DNA of 64,000 nucleotides from assembly GCA_903813345.2 (NCBI GenBank), contig CAIIXF020000007.1, positions 22,121,564-22,185,563 on the forward strand, given 5' to 3'. The notes below the pieces were generated by a model. It saw nothing but the letters and a program-made list of their open reading frames with translations, searched no databases and was not told where the DNA came from. Below are positions 1 through 12,000 of this stretch, in pieces. This stretch comes from Owenia fusiformis (lineage: Eukaryota > Annelida > Polychaeta > Sabellida > Oweniidae). Position 1 is the stretch's first letter; each line of letters starts with the position of its first letter. Made by a program: the position numbers and the translations under genes.

Positions 1-1074
1 TGCGCGAAGGAGGAAATCGCATGTCATGAATTGAATCATGGTGTTTTCCCTCCTCTTATGTTTGAGAGAAGTTCTGTGGAAAATCATGACTTGATCCATT
101 GTGACATTTTGTTTGAAGGGGGTGGCAATTGTTTTATAAATTGTATCTGTTACAATGATTTGCTTTGTCATTTCTGAAGTATAATCTATTTAAGTGCAAT
201 ATGTTAGCTAATATAGCCCAGTGTTGGGAAGATAACTTGCATTGTAATTAGTTTATTAGAACTTTATCGACCCAATGCCTAAGCTCATGGCATAAACTTA
301 ATCTAATGCTTATTGTGTGGGCAAATCATGTATTATTGTGGGCAACACATTAGGTGTTAGTGTAGGCAACATGTGAATTGCTGTGGGCAACTTATATGGC
401 TGACAATCTACTGCAAAATACTCATATTGTGAAAGTGTTTTGGTCAATCTTAAATCACTGGGTGTTTTTGATAGGAAATGTAGTATTGCAAGAATTATTT
501 AAGTGATTTTATAAAATACAGTATTACACAAACAAGCAAAATGAAGACATTAAAAATTACTTTGCAATTCTCATTTGCAAAATGAGCTGAGAATGTATGC
601 AGATTTTTTTAGCATAAATATGGTGCCATTTCTCATTTAGCATAAATATGGTACAATACAGTGTATCTCATCCTTGGATTGAGAACTAATGCGTTAGTGA
701 TATAGCAATTCTATAACCATTTAGAATTTAATTAAACTAGCCAGCTTAATTATAACAGAAGTAATTGAAATACAATTTTGCAAAGTTTATAGAAAATGGG
801 ATTAATAAGTAACAAAAATAGACTATCACTAATTGGATTGTCTTTGTTACTATTTGTGTTGTGCCATCTCTGATGATATATTGTGGTATTGTTTTTATTT
901 TATTTATTTATTGATTTGTATTTAATGAGAGATTTGTTCAAATACCTAGGTTAAACATAGGTTATAGCATATAATTCATACTGCATGGCCGTTAGTATAG
1001 ATGTGTTGAGCCTTATTTAACCCAAGATTTACAGTTCGGCTAATTGAATAAGATTACATGGTTATACTTTATTA
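1..1074. other. No gene seen; AT-rich sequence
   Basis: No exon with recognisable protein similarity or convincing splice pairing was found on either strand. A loose repeat of 'GTGGGCAAC' words about 30 bases apart lies at roughly 315-395. This may be intron, UTR or intergenic DNA of a gene off the left edge. Confidence 0.5.
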
Positions 1075-1660
1075 TCTCACCGAACGAAGTTCGAGGGGGA
1101 TATAGGAAAGCCGTCCGTCTGTTTGTCCGGGTGATTGCTCAAATGCCTACTGGAGCTACACTGAAGAAGAGATTTTCAAAATGGCTTCGAAATATCAAAA
1201 TGGCAGCCACGTAATTTTTGATAACTCAAATACCAGTGAACGGATTTGGATCAAATTTTATATGATGATGCCTAGGGACAAAGTAGATTTGTTCGAGAAA
1301 GAATTTTAAGATGATGGCTGAATTTCAAAATGGCCGCCATTTTTCATCAAAAAATGTAATCTTTGATAACTCAAATACTAGTTGACGGATTTGGTTCAAA
1401 TTTTATATGCTGGTGCCTAGAGACAAAGGAGCAACGCTGAAGAAGAGATTTTCAAAATTGCTGCTAAAAATCAAAATGTCGGCCATTCTTCGTAATCTTT
1501 GATAACTCAAATGCTAATTTATGGATATGGCTTACATTTTATATGTTGATGCCTAACAAACAAGCTCTGCTCAAGAATGAATTTTCAAGATGGCCACTAA
1601 TAATGAAAATATGTTTTGTTAGGTAGGATTTGCCACTCCGTAGAGTTGCGGTTTTCTAGT
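1075..1660 (+). repeat. Dispersed 'AAAATGGCNGCCAT' repeat, copy 1
   Basis: One edge reads CACCGAACGAAGTTCGAGGG followed by a CCGTCCGTC-type tract. The body is made of repeating modules containing 'TCAAAATGGCNGCCA', 'TTTGATAACTCAAATACTAG' and 'TGCCTAGGGACAAAG'. The other edge reads GGATTTGCCACTCCGTAGAG followed by TTGCGGTTTTCTAG. The same family lies in the opposite orientation at 15234-16375, with related pieces at 28190-28760 and 41160-41285. No coding capacity is seen. Confidence 0.75.
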
Positions 1661-1961
1661 TAGTATTTTGTATATAGATGGAGAAGTTAATGTTATAAAT
1701 GTTCTATACAAGACAACATACCTACGAGAGATTACACATGTGGTACAACAAGAATACATCAATGGAGAAAATAGAGAAAATTAGAGCGTGGGCCATCCCT
1801 TATATTCGTCCTTTTGGAATATACGTTTTACAAAGCTGCTTTATATACACCTCAAGGTTGTACAAGTATTATGATAAATGTCTTGATATGAATGTTTCAT
1901 TGAATTCCTCAAAGTTCCATCTTTTTATCTACATCTATGAATGTTCATCTCTCTGGTAGTA

Positions 1962-2152
1962 ATGTACTATTAACAAAGTTGTTGATTTTCTTTCTCAGAG
2001 ATATTTATTTTTATGTAATAATTAATTATTTCAGTTCGATTCAAATATAATTTTATTTCTGAAGAAGTAGGATGGACATCCTACGAAACGTCAAAAAATA
2101 AAAATAAAAATCTCTGAGAAAGAAAATCAACAACTTTGTTAATAGAACATTA
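1962..2152. repeat. Foldback repeat around a hammerhead-like motif
   Basis: Two arms of about 50 bases (about 1963-2015 and 2096-2150) are nearly perfect inverted copies; both include TTAACAAAGTTGTTGATTTT in one orientation or the other. The spacer holds a compact hairpin with hammerhead-ribozyme core letters (separate entry). Short flanked hammerheads of this kind are known from Penelope-like retroelements, so this may be the remnant of such an element; that assignment is inference. Confidence 0.7.
2050..2105 (+). ncRNA. Hammerhead-ribozyme-like motif
   Basis: The core CTGAAGA at 2059-2065 fits the hammerhead consensus CUGANGA, where the fifth base is free. A perfect 7-bp stem II follows (GTAGGAT 2067-2073 with ATCCTAC 2078-2084, loop GGAC). 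Next comes GAAA at 2085-2088, then C and the cleavage triplet GTC at 2090-2092. A/T-rich flanks on both sides can pair as stem I. Stem III is almost absent, as in the minimal hammerheads of Penelope-like elements, which are thought to act as dimers. Cleavage activity cannot be judged from sequence alone. Confidence 0.5.
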
Positions 2153-2519
2153 ATACAGTTTTTGCAGTTTGTATAATTATGTAAAAAAGACTTGATGTCT
2201 CTAAAATCACATGTAGTATATGTGTTGTCTGAATGTCAAATGAAATGTGCATATATTCATTTTTTGAATTGTAATCACAAATGTTAATTTGAGCACATTG
2301 TTCTCCTTGCATGGAGTAAACATGAATGCATCAAAATCAATTCGAATATTGTATTCTAGTTCTGGAATGCCTTTTATCAAATGTTATATCCTTTGTTTTA
2401 ATTTTGCAAACGAATAATATCATTTGTAATTGCAGTAAACAGGTACATGGATTAGTGATACTTAGAAATCTTAGTATGCTATTAATGGAACTAAATCCAT
2501 GTCTATAATGTGAAACAAA
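2153..2519. other. No gene seen
   Basis: Short A/T-rich stretch between the foldback and the satellite. A 60-codon open frame at 2326-2508 has no splice context or recognisable similarity and is taken as chance. Confidence 0.45.
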
Positions 2520-3195
2520 TCCATTTTGATTAAACTAACCCAATTAAGTAAAACAAACCCACCTTTTGTCAAACAACCCCATTTTGATCAAGCATGTGCT
2601 TGCCCATTTTGGTGAAACATACCCAGTTTTCTGAAATATACTCATTCTAGTCAACCATAGGGATTTTCGTCAAACATACCCACTCTGTTCAAATATTGTA
2701 TTCCCATTCTGGTCAACCATACTCATTTATGTCAAAAAACTGTATACCCATTTAAGTCAACCATAGGTATTTTTGTCAAACAAAACCCACTCTGTTCAAA
2801 TATTGTATTCCCATTCTGGTCAACCATACTCATTTATGTCAAAAAACTGTATACCCATTTAAGTCAACCATAGGTATTTTTGTCAAACAAAACCCACTCT
2901 GTTCAAATATTGTATACCCATTCTGGTCAACCATACTCATTTATGTCAAAATACTGTATACCCATTTTAGTCAACCATAGGGATTTTTGTCAAACAAAAC
3001 CCACTCTGTTCAAATATTGTATTCCCATCCTGGTCAACCATACTCATTTATGTCAAAATATTATACCCATTCAAGTCAACCATACCCATTTTAGTACACA
3101 TAACTATTGTGCATAACCATAACCATTCTGGTCAAACAATCCCATTCTGGTCAAACAATCCCATTCTTGGTCAAACAATCCCAATTCTTGGTCAA
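2520..3195. repeat. Two-level tandem repeat (18-19 bp in 107 bp)
   Basis: The base unit is about 18-19 bases, approximately CCCATTCTGGTCAAACAT with variants. In the middle it is organised into a higher-order unit of exactly 107 bases: CACTCTGTTC begins at 2681, 2788, 2895 and 3002. The flanks at 2520-2680 and 3110-3195 contain only the short unit, so the 107-bp unit appears to have arisen by amplification of about six diverged short units. Confidence 0.9.
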
Positions 3196-4238
3196 ATAAC
3201 TTGCAGTATGAATATTTTTCATTGACAGTTTTAAATGTTTGTAATATTAACTTTAATATATGTTGCTGACTTCAGTCCACTCATTATTTGTCTGTGTATG
3301 TGATAAAGAGAATGTAGATAAGTAGATAAAAGATTGCCATGTGTTATCTTATATGTTATCTAGACCTACTATGAGTAATGTTGAAAATTTACATGTATTG
3401 AATATTGTGATAGTAAACTACATAAAATAATCTAAACAGTATAAAAATTTTCGCAATGCTGGTTTTTATATCTAAAATTACTGTATGTATGAAACAGCTG
3501 AATGTAGAATCAGTACTGTGTATTGTTGTGTACTTATGCTTGCCAAATGTTGTAGAAATATTTGATGTGCATTGTAATTTATGTTGTGTGAAGTAAAATT
3601 CATTATCTAGTCAATTAAGAACACTTGTTGGATCTAAGGGGGCGGTGTCAAATTGTCAAGTTTTTCTTACTTTCGTAACTTTTGGACCCCCCTCCTCCTT
3701 GTAAAAAGTGTCTCAACCTCTTGATTCAGCCTAAAATACCCCAAAACATGCACCTAGGTTATAGGTTTTTCGAAATCTCATGAATTTTATGCAGTAATGC
3801 ATTTGATTAGAGATGTGAGTTGAAAAAGCTCTGAATAATGTTGTGATAGAAAAAATTGTTTGCTACAAACAAAACAAAACATGTTGAGCACTTGAAAGTA
3901 TAATTTATATGTGTTTTTCTGTTAAGCTAAGTTTCATTAATGAAATTGAAACTTCTAATGACATTGATAATTGATATGGCCCCTAATCTATTAGCTGTTG
4001 TTTAGCTCACTCTCTATTCTCTTTTTTAGTGTTATAGCTCTCATTCATTATTCTAGAAATGACAACTTGTCATATGTCTAAGGTAACATATTGTGTGAAC
4101 AATAGACACTATGACTACTAAGTGTAACAACTTGAAATGTTCCCAGGTAAAATATGACTCATGGTGATAAAAAAAAGTATTTTACAAGTCCAACTCACTC
4201 GTTCTAACATTCCAAATGTAATGATTTAAATATGTATC
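3196..4238. other. No gene seen
   Basis: AT-rich sequence with no supported exon, RNA gene or complete mobile element. Confidence 0.45.
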
Positions 4239-4736
4239 TTAAAGCTGGACTACGCTCCGAAACGCAATCTTGGGTTGTTTCGGGGTTGAACTTTATCATT
4301 TTGAGCTTAATGAAAGATTATAGAATGATGAACAAATGGGGCAAATCTTGTGTAGAAATACTTACGATAAATGTGTCATTTCAAAGATTTTTCATTGAAT
4401 TTGCTTCGATCGGTGCCGGCGATATGATTTTGGAAAGGTTTCTAAATGAAGAACGTGACGTCACTTCCGAATCATAGCATTCAAAATAAGTAGCGTTTAA
4501 TTACTCCCTCCTTTCATAATAATACTGTGGTGTAGCGGGTAGAATCCTCGCTGAGCACGCGGGAGGCCCGGGTTCGAATCCCGCACTAGCCTTTTTATTT
4601 TTTTAACTAAATGATTGTTCTTTGATATTACGCAGAAAAAAACAATTTTTATTTACATAAACTTTATATTAGAGCTTGAAAATGTAAAAACAATATATGT
4701 CAACATATTGCGTTTTGGAGCGATGTGCAGGTTTAA
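4239..4736. mobile_element. TTAA-flanked MITE with 26-bp inverted ends
   Basis: TTAA at 4239-4242 and 4733-4736 bracket a 490-bp element. The first 26 bases and the reverse complement of the last 26 agree at 21 positions, sharing CGCTCC and AAACGCAAT blocks. TTAA targets with inverted ends are typical of piggyBac-type MITEs. No transposase is present; the 81-codon open frame at 4232-4477 starts outside the element and is chance. A tRNA-like segment lies inside. Confidence 0.8.
4521..4596 (+). pseudogene. tRNA-like sequence inside the MITE
   Basis: A B-box (GGTTCGAATCC) near 4570, an A-box-like TGGTGTAGCGGG near 4528, a clean 5-bp anticodon stem (CTCGC/GCGGG) and a T-run terminator from about 4592 are visible. 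The acceptor ends do not pair, the D arm is weak, and the base before the anticodon position is G rather than T. The apparent anticodon AGC would be alanine. It is best read as a tRNA-derived relic or SINE head captured by the element; Pol III transcription remains possible. Confidence 0.6.
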
Positions 4737-6439
4737 TATTAAATGTTAGTATTTATTGAAAATGCTTATTATGTATGTGAAGTCTCACATATACATTAAC
4801 ATTTGACAGCTGTATTTGTATAATGTCGTAATATGATATTAAAAGGCTAATGCCAAAAGTAATACAATGAAATACAATAAATAGAAAATATCTTGTGCTG
4901 TTCATTATGTTCAGATCCTATATTAGCCTCCCAGAAGAAGTCTTAAATTGTCCCTTTTAAGGCAGAGATATATCCAGGATCTAAAGATAGATGGGGCAAA
5001 TTAAATCTTTTGTGGGATAAGCTTTGTGTCAAGATTTGTAGATATCAAATTGCAGGTTGTTTCAAATTTCAAAACTGTTTTTTAGCTGAGTCCTAAAACC
5101 AACTAAGGGCCCTCCATCTAAAATGTAATGAGGCATTTGCCGAGGCTGCGATAGCTAGCTTGACACCCATGTTAGGGTTCATCAGGGTTTAGCAATAAAT
5201 GCTATTCTTCGTTTGATGAACTTCGAGATGAGCCACCCAACCCCACATTTACTAAGGTACAATTCGCAAATTCAATTATCGGCTGACAGCTTAACCACTA
5301 TTTCTATATATGGTCAATTCAGTTTGCCTAAAAAGTGGTTAATCCATCAACTGGTGGTTGAATTTGTGAATGACAGCTGAGGTTAAAGATTCCATTGTCT
5401 TGTCACACAATATCTGAATTCAAGGACATAATGAGGTTACTGAAACAATCCTGAAACTAAATTATGACCCACGTTTGCCAGATGAAATAATAGTAATGTA
5501 ATTGTTGTTTCAAATCTAAGATTTATTTAAATCTCTTAATATGTACATACCGGTATGCAATGATCACAAGTATTGAACTGAACAGACTCCCAAGTACTGA
5601 GTGTTGAATCAAAATAGATAATGTTGTATAGAATACATAATACATTTGAGCAACATTAGCACATAACCTTATAAACTGAAATAATATATAGGTTGATTCA
5701 AAACATTTTTACCTGTGAAAAAATGCTATTATTCAAATAATAACATTAAGGTAGCAAGGACTAAACTGCCATTTCATTTTGGGCTGTCTAATTTCGATTT
5801 TTCACATTTTTGAAGAACAAATTGATGTCTGATCAACCCATAACACAACAAATCAATAAATCCATCATTTACACTCAAACAAATTCATCATCACCTATGC
5901 TTGTGGGAGAGAGGGGTCAACCCCACCCCAAACATACTAAATTGTTTTTACCCTTAATTGTTTAACTAAAACAGGCTCAACTAAACATATAAGGAATGTA
6001 CATAAAGCATTGAGACTCTCGGTGTAGTATGTCCTAGTAATTTATAAACCATTTTATGAGGCTCAGATCATGTACATCGTATAAACACTATTAATCAAAG
6101 TACAGTTACACATGGAGACATTCTAAACAAGGTCATCTCACCCTTCAAAATTCACTTTAAATCACATACCAAGATCATGTTAAACCAATGAGAGAAGCAC
6201 ATTGACTGTTGATATTGATACATGTTTATATATTTGTATGTTAATACTTCAAAGCAATTGAACAAAACAGTTATATAAATTAATATATAAATACATGGGT
6301 ACATTTTACTTCACTGGCCCTTTAGGACTCATTTTGCAACAATCCTTGAAAGTTTCTTTTACACTGATAAGTGACAAGCTATATTCGTACACATAAATAT
6401 ATCCTATACACAGTATTGTATTTTCTATGGCACAACCAC
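4737..6439. other. No gene seen
   Basis: Intergenic-looking AT-rich DNA. No exon, RNA gene or complete element was recognised. Confidence 0.45.
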
Positions 6440-6580
6440 AAGTGGTGACATATTGTTAAGGTCTCCAACTTTTTTGTGGACCATTTTCGGTGTTTGGTAG
6501 TTGGTGGGTGGTGGTTGGCATCTGTAATAAATGGCAGGTGGTGACATTTTGAATGTTAACGTCTTGTATCTTTATATAGC
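6440..6580 (+). repeat. Dispersed ~120-bp repeat, copy 1
   Basis: Segment running from 'GGTCTCCAACTTTTTTGTGG' to 'TAATAAATGGCAGGTGGTGA'. Recognisable copies lie at about 20450-20585 and 44570-44700 in the opposite orientation, and at 62035-62110 and 62685-62805 in the same orientation. No open frame is conserved among copies. Confidence 0.7.
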
Positions 6581-7107
6581 AAATATAAACTTCACTTCAT
6601 AGACTATATTGACATTTAGACATCCACGAACAACATAATGTATCTTAACTATAACTATTCTATAACAAGATGTACTATACATTGTAAAAATTCTGAATTT
6701 GTATTAGGAAAATGCTTCGTTGACTCTCACATAGCCTTGCAGATGTCCTTATGAGTTACTGCATCCCTTGTCCGTAAAAATGCTATATTATGTATTTTAA
6801 TTGTGCCGAACAATTAATATACCATAACTGCATGTATCGGCACAGTGAGTTAACCGGGGTACATTACCAGAAAAGGTAAATAAGCTGAGAATTATTATTG
6901 CTCTATTTCCATGGTTAATTTGAGGTCATATATTTGACATAAATCATAAAATTGAGGTCTTTGTTTTGATTCTGATACGATAAACAGACAAGAAACACAA
7001 CTATTTGCATAAATGAATTTTAGCGGTCATACATACTCCAATATAGACCATAAATCAATTGTTCTAGCTATTGTGACGCCAAGTATCATATTAGAATAAT
7101 CATTATA

Positions 7108-7792
7108 TTAAAGGCCCCATGTAAAGTTTAAACCACTTTGGCTTATATTGTAGTCTTACCCAATGTTATCAAAGTGTGATATGTGAAACTTTTTTTTTAA
7201 ATTTCAAAAAGTGGTTTTTGATAGACTTTTTGTTCCAAAATTTGTGAATTTATTTAAAAGTAACTTTAAGAGGTCACTCATATCTTGTAATTAGCCACAA
7301 TTCATACCAATGCATAGCATTCATCCTCCCATGTTTTTTGCCGAAAAAAATAAGAAAATCGGTTCATAAATAAGCAAGAAATGAACTTATCAGTGCATGA
7401 AAATGGTTCTGAGAAAATTTTTTTCAAAAAGTTTTTGGTACCTTAGTGACATCACTAATGTTTCAAAATATTTTTGATATGTTAAAACATTGAAGTGGCC
7501 CATTAAATATGGCATTTTATTATTGAAATAGTGTGTCCTTTGTTCAACCTTTGCATTGGTGTTAAAAAGATAATCTTTTTTTGAAATGCATTAAGAAATA
7601 TTTGATGATTAGGAAATTTCAAATTTTTTTGAAAAATGGCGGGAAATTTGAATATTTGAGAAATGAAATGCTCACAACTTTTTTTTCAACATATTTTTCT
7701 TGTTCAAAAATCTCTAAAATCACTTTTTAAGTCCTGGCAAATAGTAAATGAATGATAAAAAAATATTTTAAAACTTTAGACGGGGACTTTAA
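7108..7792. mobile_element. TTAA-flanked MITE, 677 bp
   Basis: TTAA at 7108-7111 and 7789-7792 flank an element whose terminal 18 bases (AGGCCCCATGTAAAGTTT) match the inverted far end at 15 positions. The interior is A/T-rich without transposase. The end sequence differs from the element at 4239, so it is a separate TTAA-using family. Confidence 0.75.
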
Positions 7793-8722
7793 AGAATGTT
7801 CTGGTAACGCACCCCTGTAAAAGTTCAAAATGTTCTAGTAACACACCCTTGTACAAGGTTTAAGAATGTCCAAGTCAGCAATTACCCTGTAGACTAGATC
7901 ACGGGTACGAACCAGACATCATCATACTGTGAGTATTTCAGGATCTATGTTAAGCTGATCTTACTGATGAGTTTGCCAATAGACTAGGCCCCTTGCCTGA
8001 GCAATGATATTGCTAAGCAAACTCACTGTATCATAAGGTCTGGATAGTACCCACCTTACAGCTTTTCAAATTATACTGCAGAACACAAATGAGAATTAGG
8101 TTTTGATATAATTAGACTAGACTCATTTTACAACTAGAAACCACTCATAAGTAGGAACAAAGGATATTTCATCAAATTCCGTGTCATTTTGGACATTACA
8201 TGAGAGTAATAACCAGCTAGAGTAATATATATCGTTGGGATTCTTCGGATATATATACCAGTGGAAAGCTTTAGACTAACATACTTGCGTAGTACATGTT
8301 CTTTCATCACACATTATATAGTACTATCATATATACAGTCTGTATGTTAACAGTAGCATGACAGTGTTTTCTCAGAGCATATGTTTGATAGGAAAATAAC
8401 TTCCTACTACCCTTTAATTTGTCAAACATGAGGTAAACACATAAAATAAAATGTATAATATTAATGGAATAGTCCATGTGTGATTTATATTCTAAATATT
8501 ATATCTCAAAATATAAATTCTATATTATGAGAAATTAATTTAGGTAGAAATAAGTTCTTCAAAACAAGATATTTTACGTGGCTACAATACTTAACTCTGT
8601 TGATATCTACTTCCCTTGACGGGAGTAGTCGTTGTTTATTCAGATTTTTGCATGATGAGGAATTAAGAGGGCAAAATGGATTCTAATTTTTGAAAAACTG
8701 CTTACTATCTCTGATTCTAGTT
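7793..8722 (-). other. Likely 3' UTR and downstream flank of C1GALT1
   Basis: No coding sequence. Directly downstream, on the minus strand, of the C1GALT1 stop codon. A minus-strand AATAAA lies at about 8635-8640, some 85 bases past the stop, and could serve as poly(A) signal; other A/T-rich candidates exist further on. Confidence 0.4.
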
Positions 8723-9045
8723 TTAACTACCCCTATTACTTCCTGCTTTATCCTTTTTATCTAGAACTTTCAGGTGGTTAAGTTTTTCTTTGAATTTATC
8801 CATAAATCTTGCAGTCCTACTTCCCTCTTTATGTAATACAACTGACTCTTCTGGGGCTTTTACTAGAATCTTATTTTCCTTGTCTATTGGATTTTCCTGA
8901 ATTTCTTGGATTTCAACATCTTTTGCTTTTGTTTCTCCATTAACATCTGGTGGAGCTTGGTTATCAGCATCAACATGTACGTTAATGTCATTGTTATTAT
9001 CATTATCATCTGAGGTTTTGATCACTGCATTTTCGACACTATGAT
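8723..9045 (-). CDS. C1GALT1: C1GALT1 exon 4 (C-terminal tail and stop)
   Basis: The acceptor TTTCTAG precedes position 9045; the stop occupies 8723-8725. The reading frame completes the split Asp codon from exon 3. It encodes a hydrophilic tail, first Asp/Asn-rich and later basic ([17 protein letters not shown]), not part of the catalytic fold and probably lineage-specific. Confidence 0.85.
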
Positions 9046-12000
9046 CTAGAAAGAAAACAAAGAAATTGCAAATAAAAATTGTAATATCATTGTAAAATAC
9101 AAGCTACCTTTATCCTTTTTACAAGTCCTAGAAATAAAATAAAACAGGCACTGTATTAGCAAAAAAGGCTGATTGTGGAATCTTCTTATATCACGAGAAA
9201 TTTTGGCTTCACATAATTTTAATTACTGTTATTCCAGTGTAAAAGATGTAAAGCAATACAACCATTTCTTACCTGATTTAGGCAGCACAAGCTTAGACTG
9301 GATACCATATGGTTTCAGGTGGTATATTAAGTATTCTAACACATACATCATATTCGGTGAGACATAATGAAATGAGATTGCATAGTCACTACAGCAATCT
9401 GGGCCCTGAAAGCACAGAAAAAACAATTATGCAATTTCACTTTCAAATTTTTCAGGATATGGTTAAACAATCCTAATTTTTTATCAGAAAAAATATTTAA
9501 GATATAGAATTTTAAAAATTCATTAGAAATAAAAATGCGACCAATATCATAGATGCGAGTAGAAATAATCTTGATTTATCAGAAAAAATATTTAAGATAT
9601 AGAATTTTAAAAATTCATCAGAAATAAAAATGCGACCAATATCATAGATGCGAGTAGAAATAATCTTGATTTACGTCATTAAAAATTCAAAATCCAGTCA
9701 AACTGATGTCATATTTGGAATCTACATGTAAAATTACATCTAGTAATGTTGTTTTGAAAAGAGTTTATCAACTTTGAAAATTTAATTTTCTTTGAAAATG
9801 TAACTTCTAGGTCGGAGAGATTCCCCATAGACCCCATGTCGTAAAATCACAAAAAGTGAAATATCTTTTCTTGTGTTGGGCAGATAATATTTTCTTTTAC
9901 TGGACATATTTTGATTTGTATTACTATCAGATACATAAGGGTAATATGAAAAGTGAACAACTAAAACTGATGAATATTCAAGTTTAAGGGAATTTTGTTA
10001 TTTCCCCCGAATCAGCCACCTGGTGTCGAAACTGGTAACTAGCTACTCGCATCTGAGTAATTGTCATGAAATAGTGAGAACATTTAAGAAATGGAACTGG
10101 TACAAACAGAATGTATTCGCGCAATTCTAATACATAGTATCACATTGGCAAAACAGCAAAACAAAATAATTTACATGACTGTTTAAGTTTACAATCTCTA
10201 CTTACACAGGCTGGTATCGAAAGATTTGTCCGCTGTGACGGAGCATGCTATTTTTCATAAAAACACTAAGAATACTTCACGATTTATTTTTTAACTCATA
10301 TGTTTCGTTATATCAAAGATAATTACTTACTCCATGCAATGGATATATCATTTGCGTGTAACCTTCACTTCTGTTTGAAGTCCAATAACGCTAGGAGTAA
10401 AATCTATTGAAAACGGTGCCAGAGTATCAAACTCTAAAATGTACCATTTCTTTTTTAACTTTTTAATGGCATGATATAATGACACGATAATATTAACATA
10501 TGTTTTCAACATAACGCTGAATGTATTAATGAGATATTAATGCATTGGGTCTTTTTAATTTTTTTTAATAATTTGCAACTGCTCCGTCACAGCGGACAAA
10601 AAAATTAAACATTATTTTTTATAAAAGAATTAAAAAGACCAAATACATCAACATCTCATTTATACCTTCATAGTTATGCTGAAACCATGTGTAAATATTA
10701 TCGTGTCACTATATCGTGCCATTAGAAAGTTAAACAAGAAATGGTACATTTTGAAGTATGATACTCCGGCGCCATTTTCAATAGCTTTTCTTCCCAGCGT
10801 AATTGGACTTCAAACAGAAGTGAAAGTTACCCGCAAATGATATATCCATTGCATGGATTAAGTAATTTTGTATGGTATAACGAAACATATGAGTTAAAAA
10901 ATAAATCGTGAAGTATTCTTAGTGTTTTTATGAAAAATAGCATGCTCCGTCACAGCGGACAAATATTTCGATACCAGCCTGTGACTTAGTCTTAAACAGA
11001 GCAAAATTATTCATACAGTCTAAATCAAGTCATCATGTCTGAGACTAATTTTATGTATGTTTGTCTCAGATCATGTTGAACAACACCTATAACATAATAA
11101 TTGCATTACATTCCTTCTCTTCTCAATGTATATTCTCTTCTAACTACCGTTACAGTAACTACCCTACAGTGCAATATAGCACATCACAGTAAACCATAGC
11201 ACAGCATAGTACAGGGCACAGCACAGTACAATACAAGACACAGTAAAGAATAGTACTGGTACAGTACAGTAAATATATACAAATAAAATGTATACAAAAT
11301 ACATATTTTGCATAACCTTCATAAAAATCAAATACTGCTGCTACTAATACTGAACATGAAGTCTAGTATCAGCCCCAATCCCCTCCTAAGTATATATTCT
11401 AACTTGTATCAGAGAAACAATGTGGAAAAGGGAGACTTGATGCAAAACTACTCATCGTGATGTTCTGCATAATAAATACTACTGGAAACATTAAAATAGT
11501 CATGAGTGCTCCTATTGCTCTTCTATAAAGAAGACTTAAAGGCCCGTAGCCAGGTGAGTTCGGGGGATTCAAACAAATTCCCTCTTGGCCAAAAATTCTT
11601 TCAAAATTATGCAGTTTTTCACCATTCTGAGCACTTTTCAAGTGACTTTGGGCCAAAGTTGTCAAATCTGAGCCCCCGCTGGAATTTTATGAATAATGAA
11701 CCCCTTGGCAAAAGCTGTCTACAGGCCTTCCTCACCAAGACTCTATTTTTTTATTCTGTAGAATAACAGCAATCCTAGTACATGTATTACCTCCAAAAAC
11801 TGATACAACACTTTACAGATGAATTTCTTCATTCACCTCGATTAGATCATCATACGTACCTGTTTTGCAGGGTAATAGTTATATGAAAAATACCAATTAT
11901 CTTTTGGGATGAAATCTGGTATCAAATGATGCTCTGGTATAAATGGATGGAATCTCTCTCTACCACTTGAGTCTCTAGAATCTTTGATTTTGACATCTAC

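Noticed and set aside
2880-3116. 78-codon open frame
   Set aside because: Lies wholly in the 107-bp satellite; the peptide repeats mirror the DNA period.
4521-4592. Functional tRNA-Ala(AGC)
   Set aside because: The acceptor stem does not pair, the D arm is poor and T33 is replaced; kept only as a tRNA-like relic.
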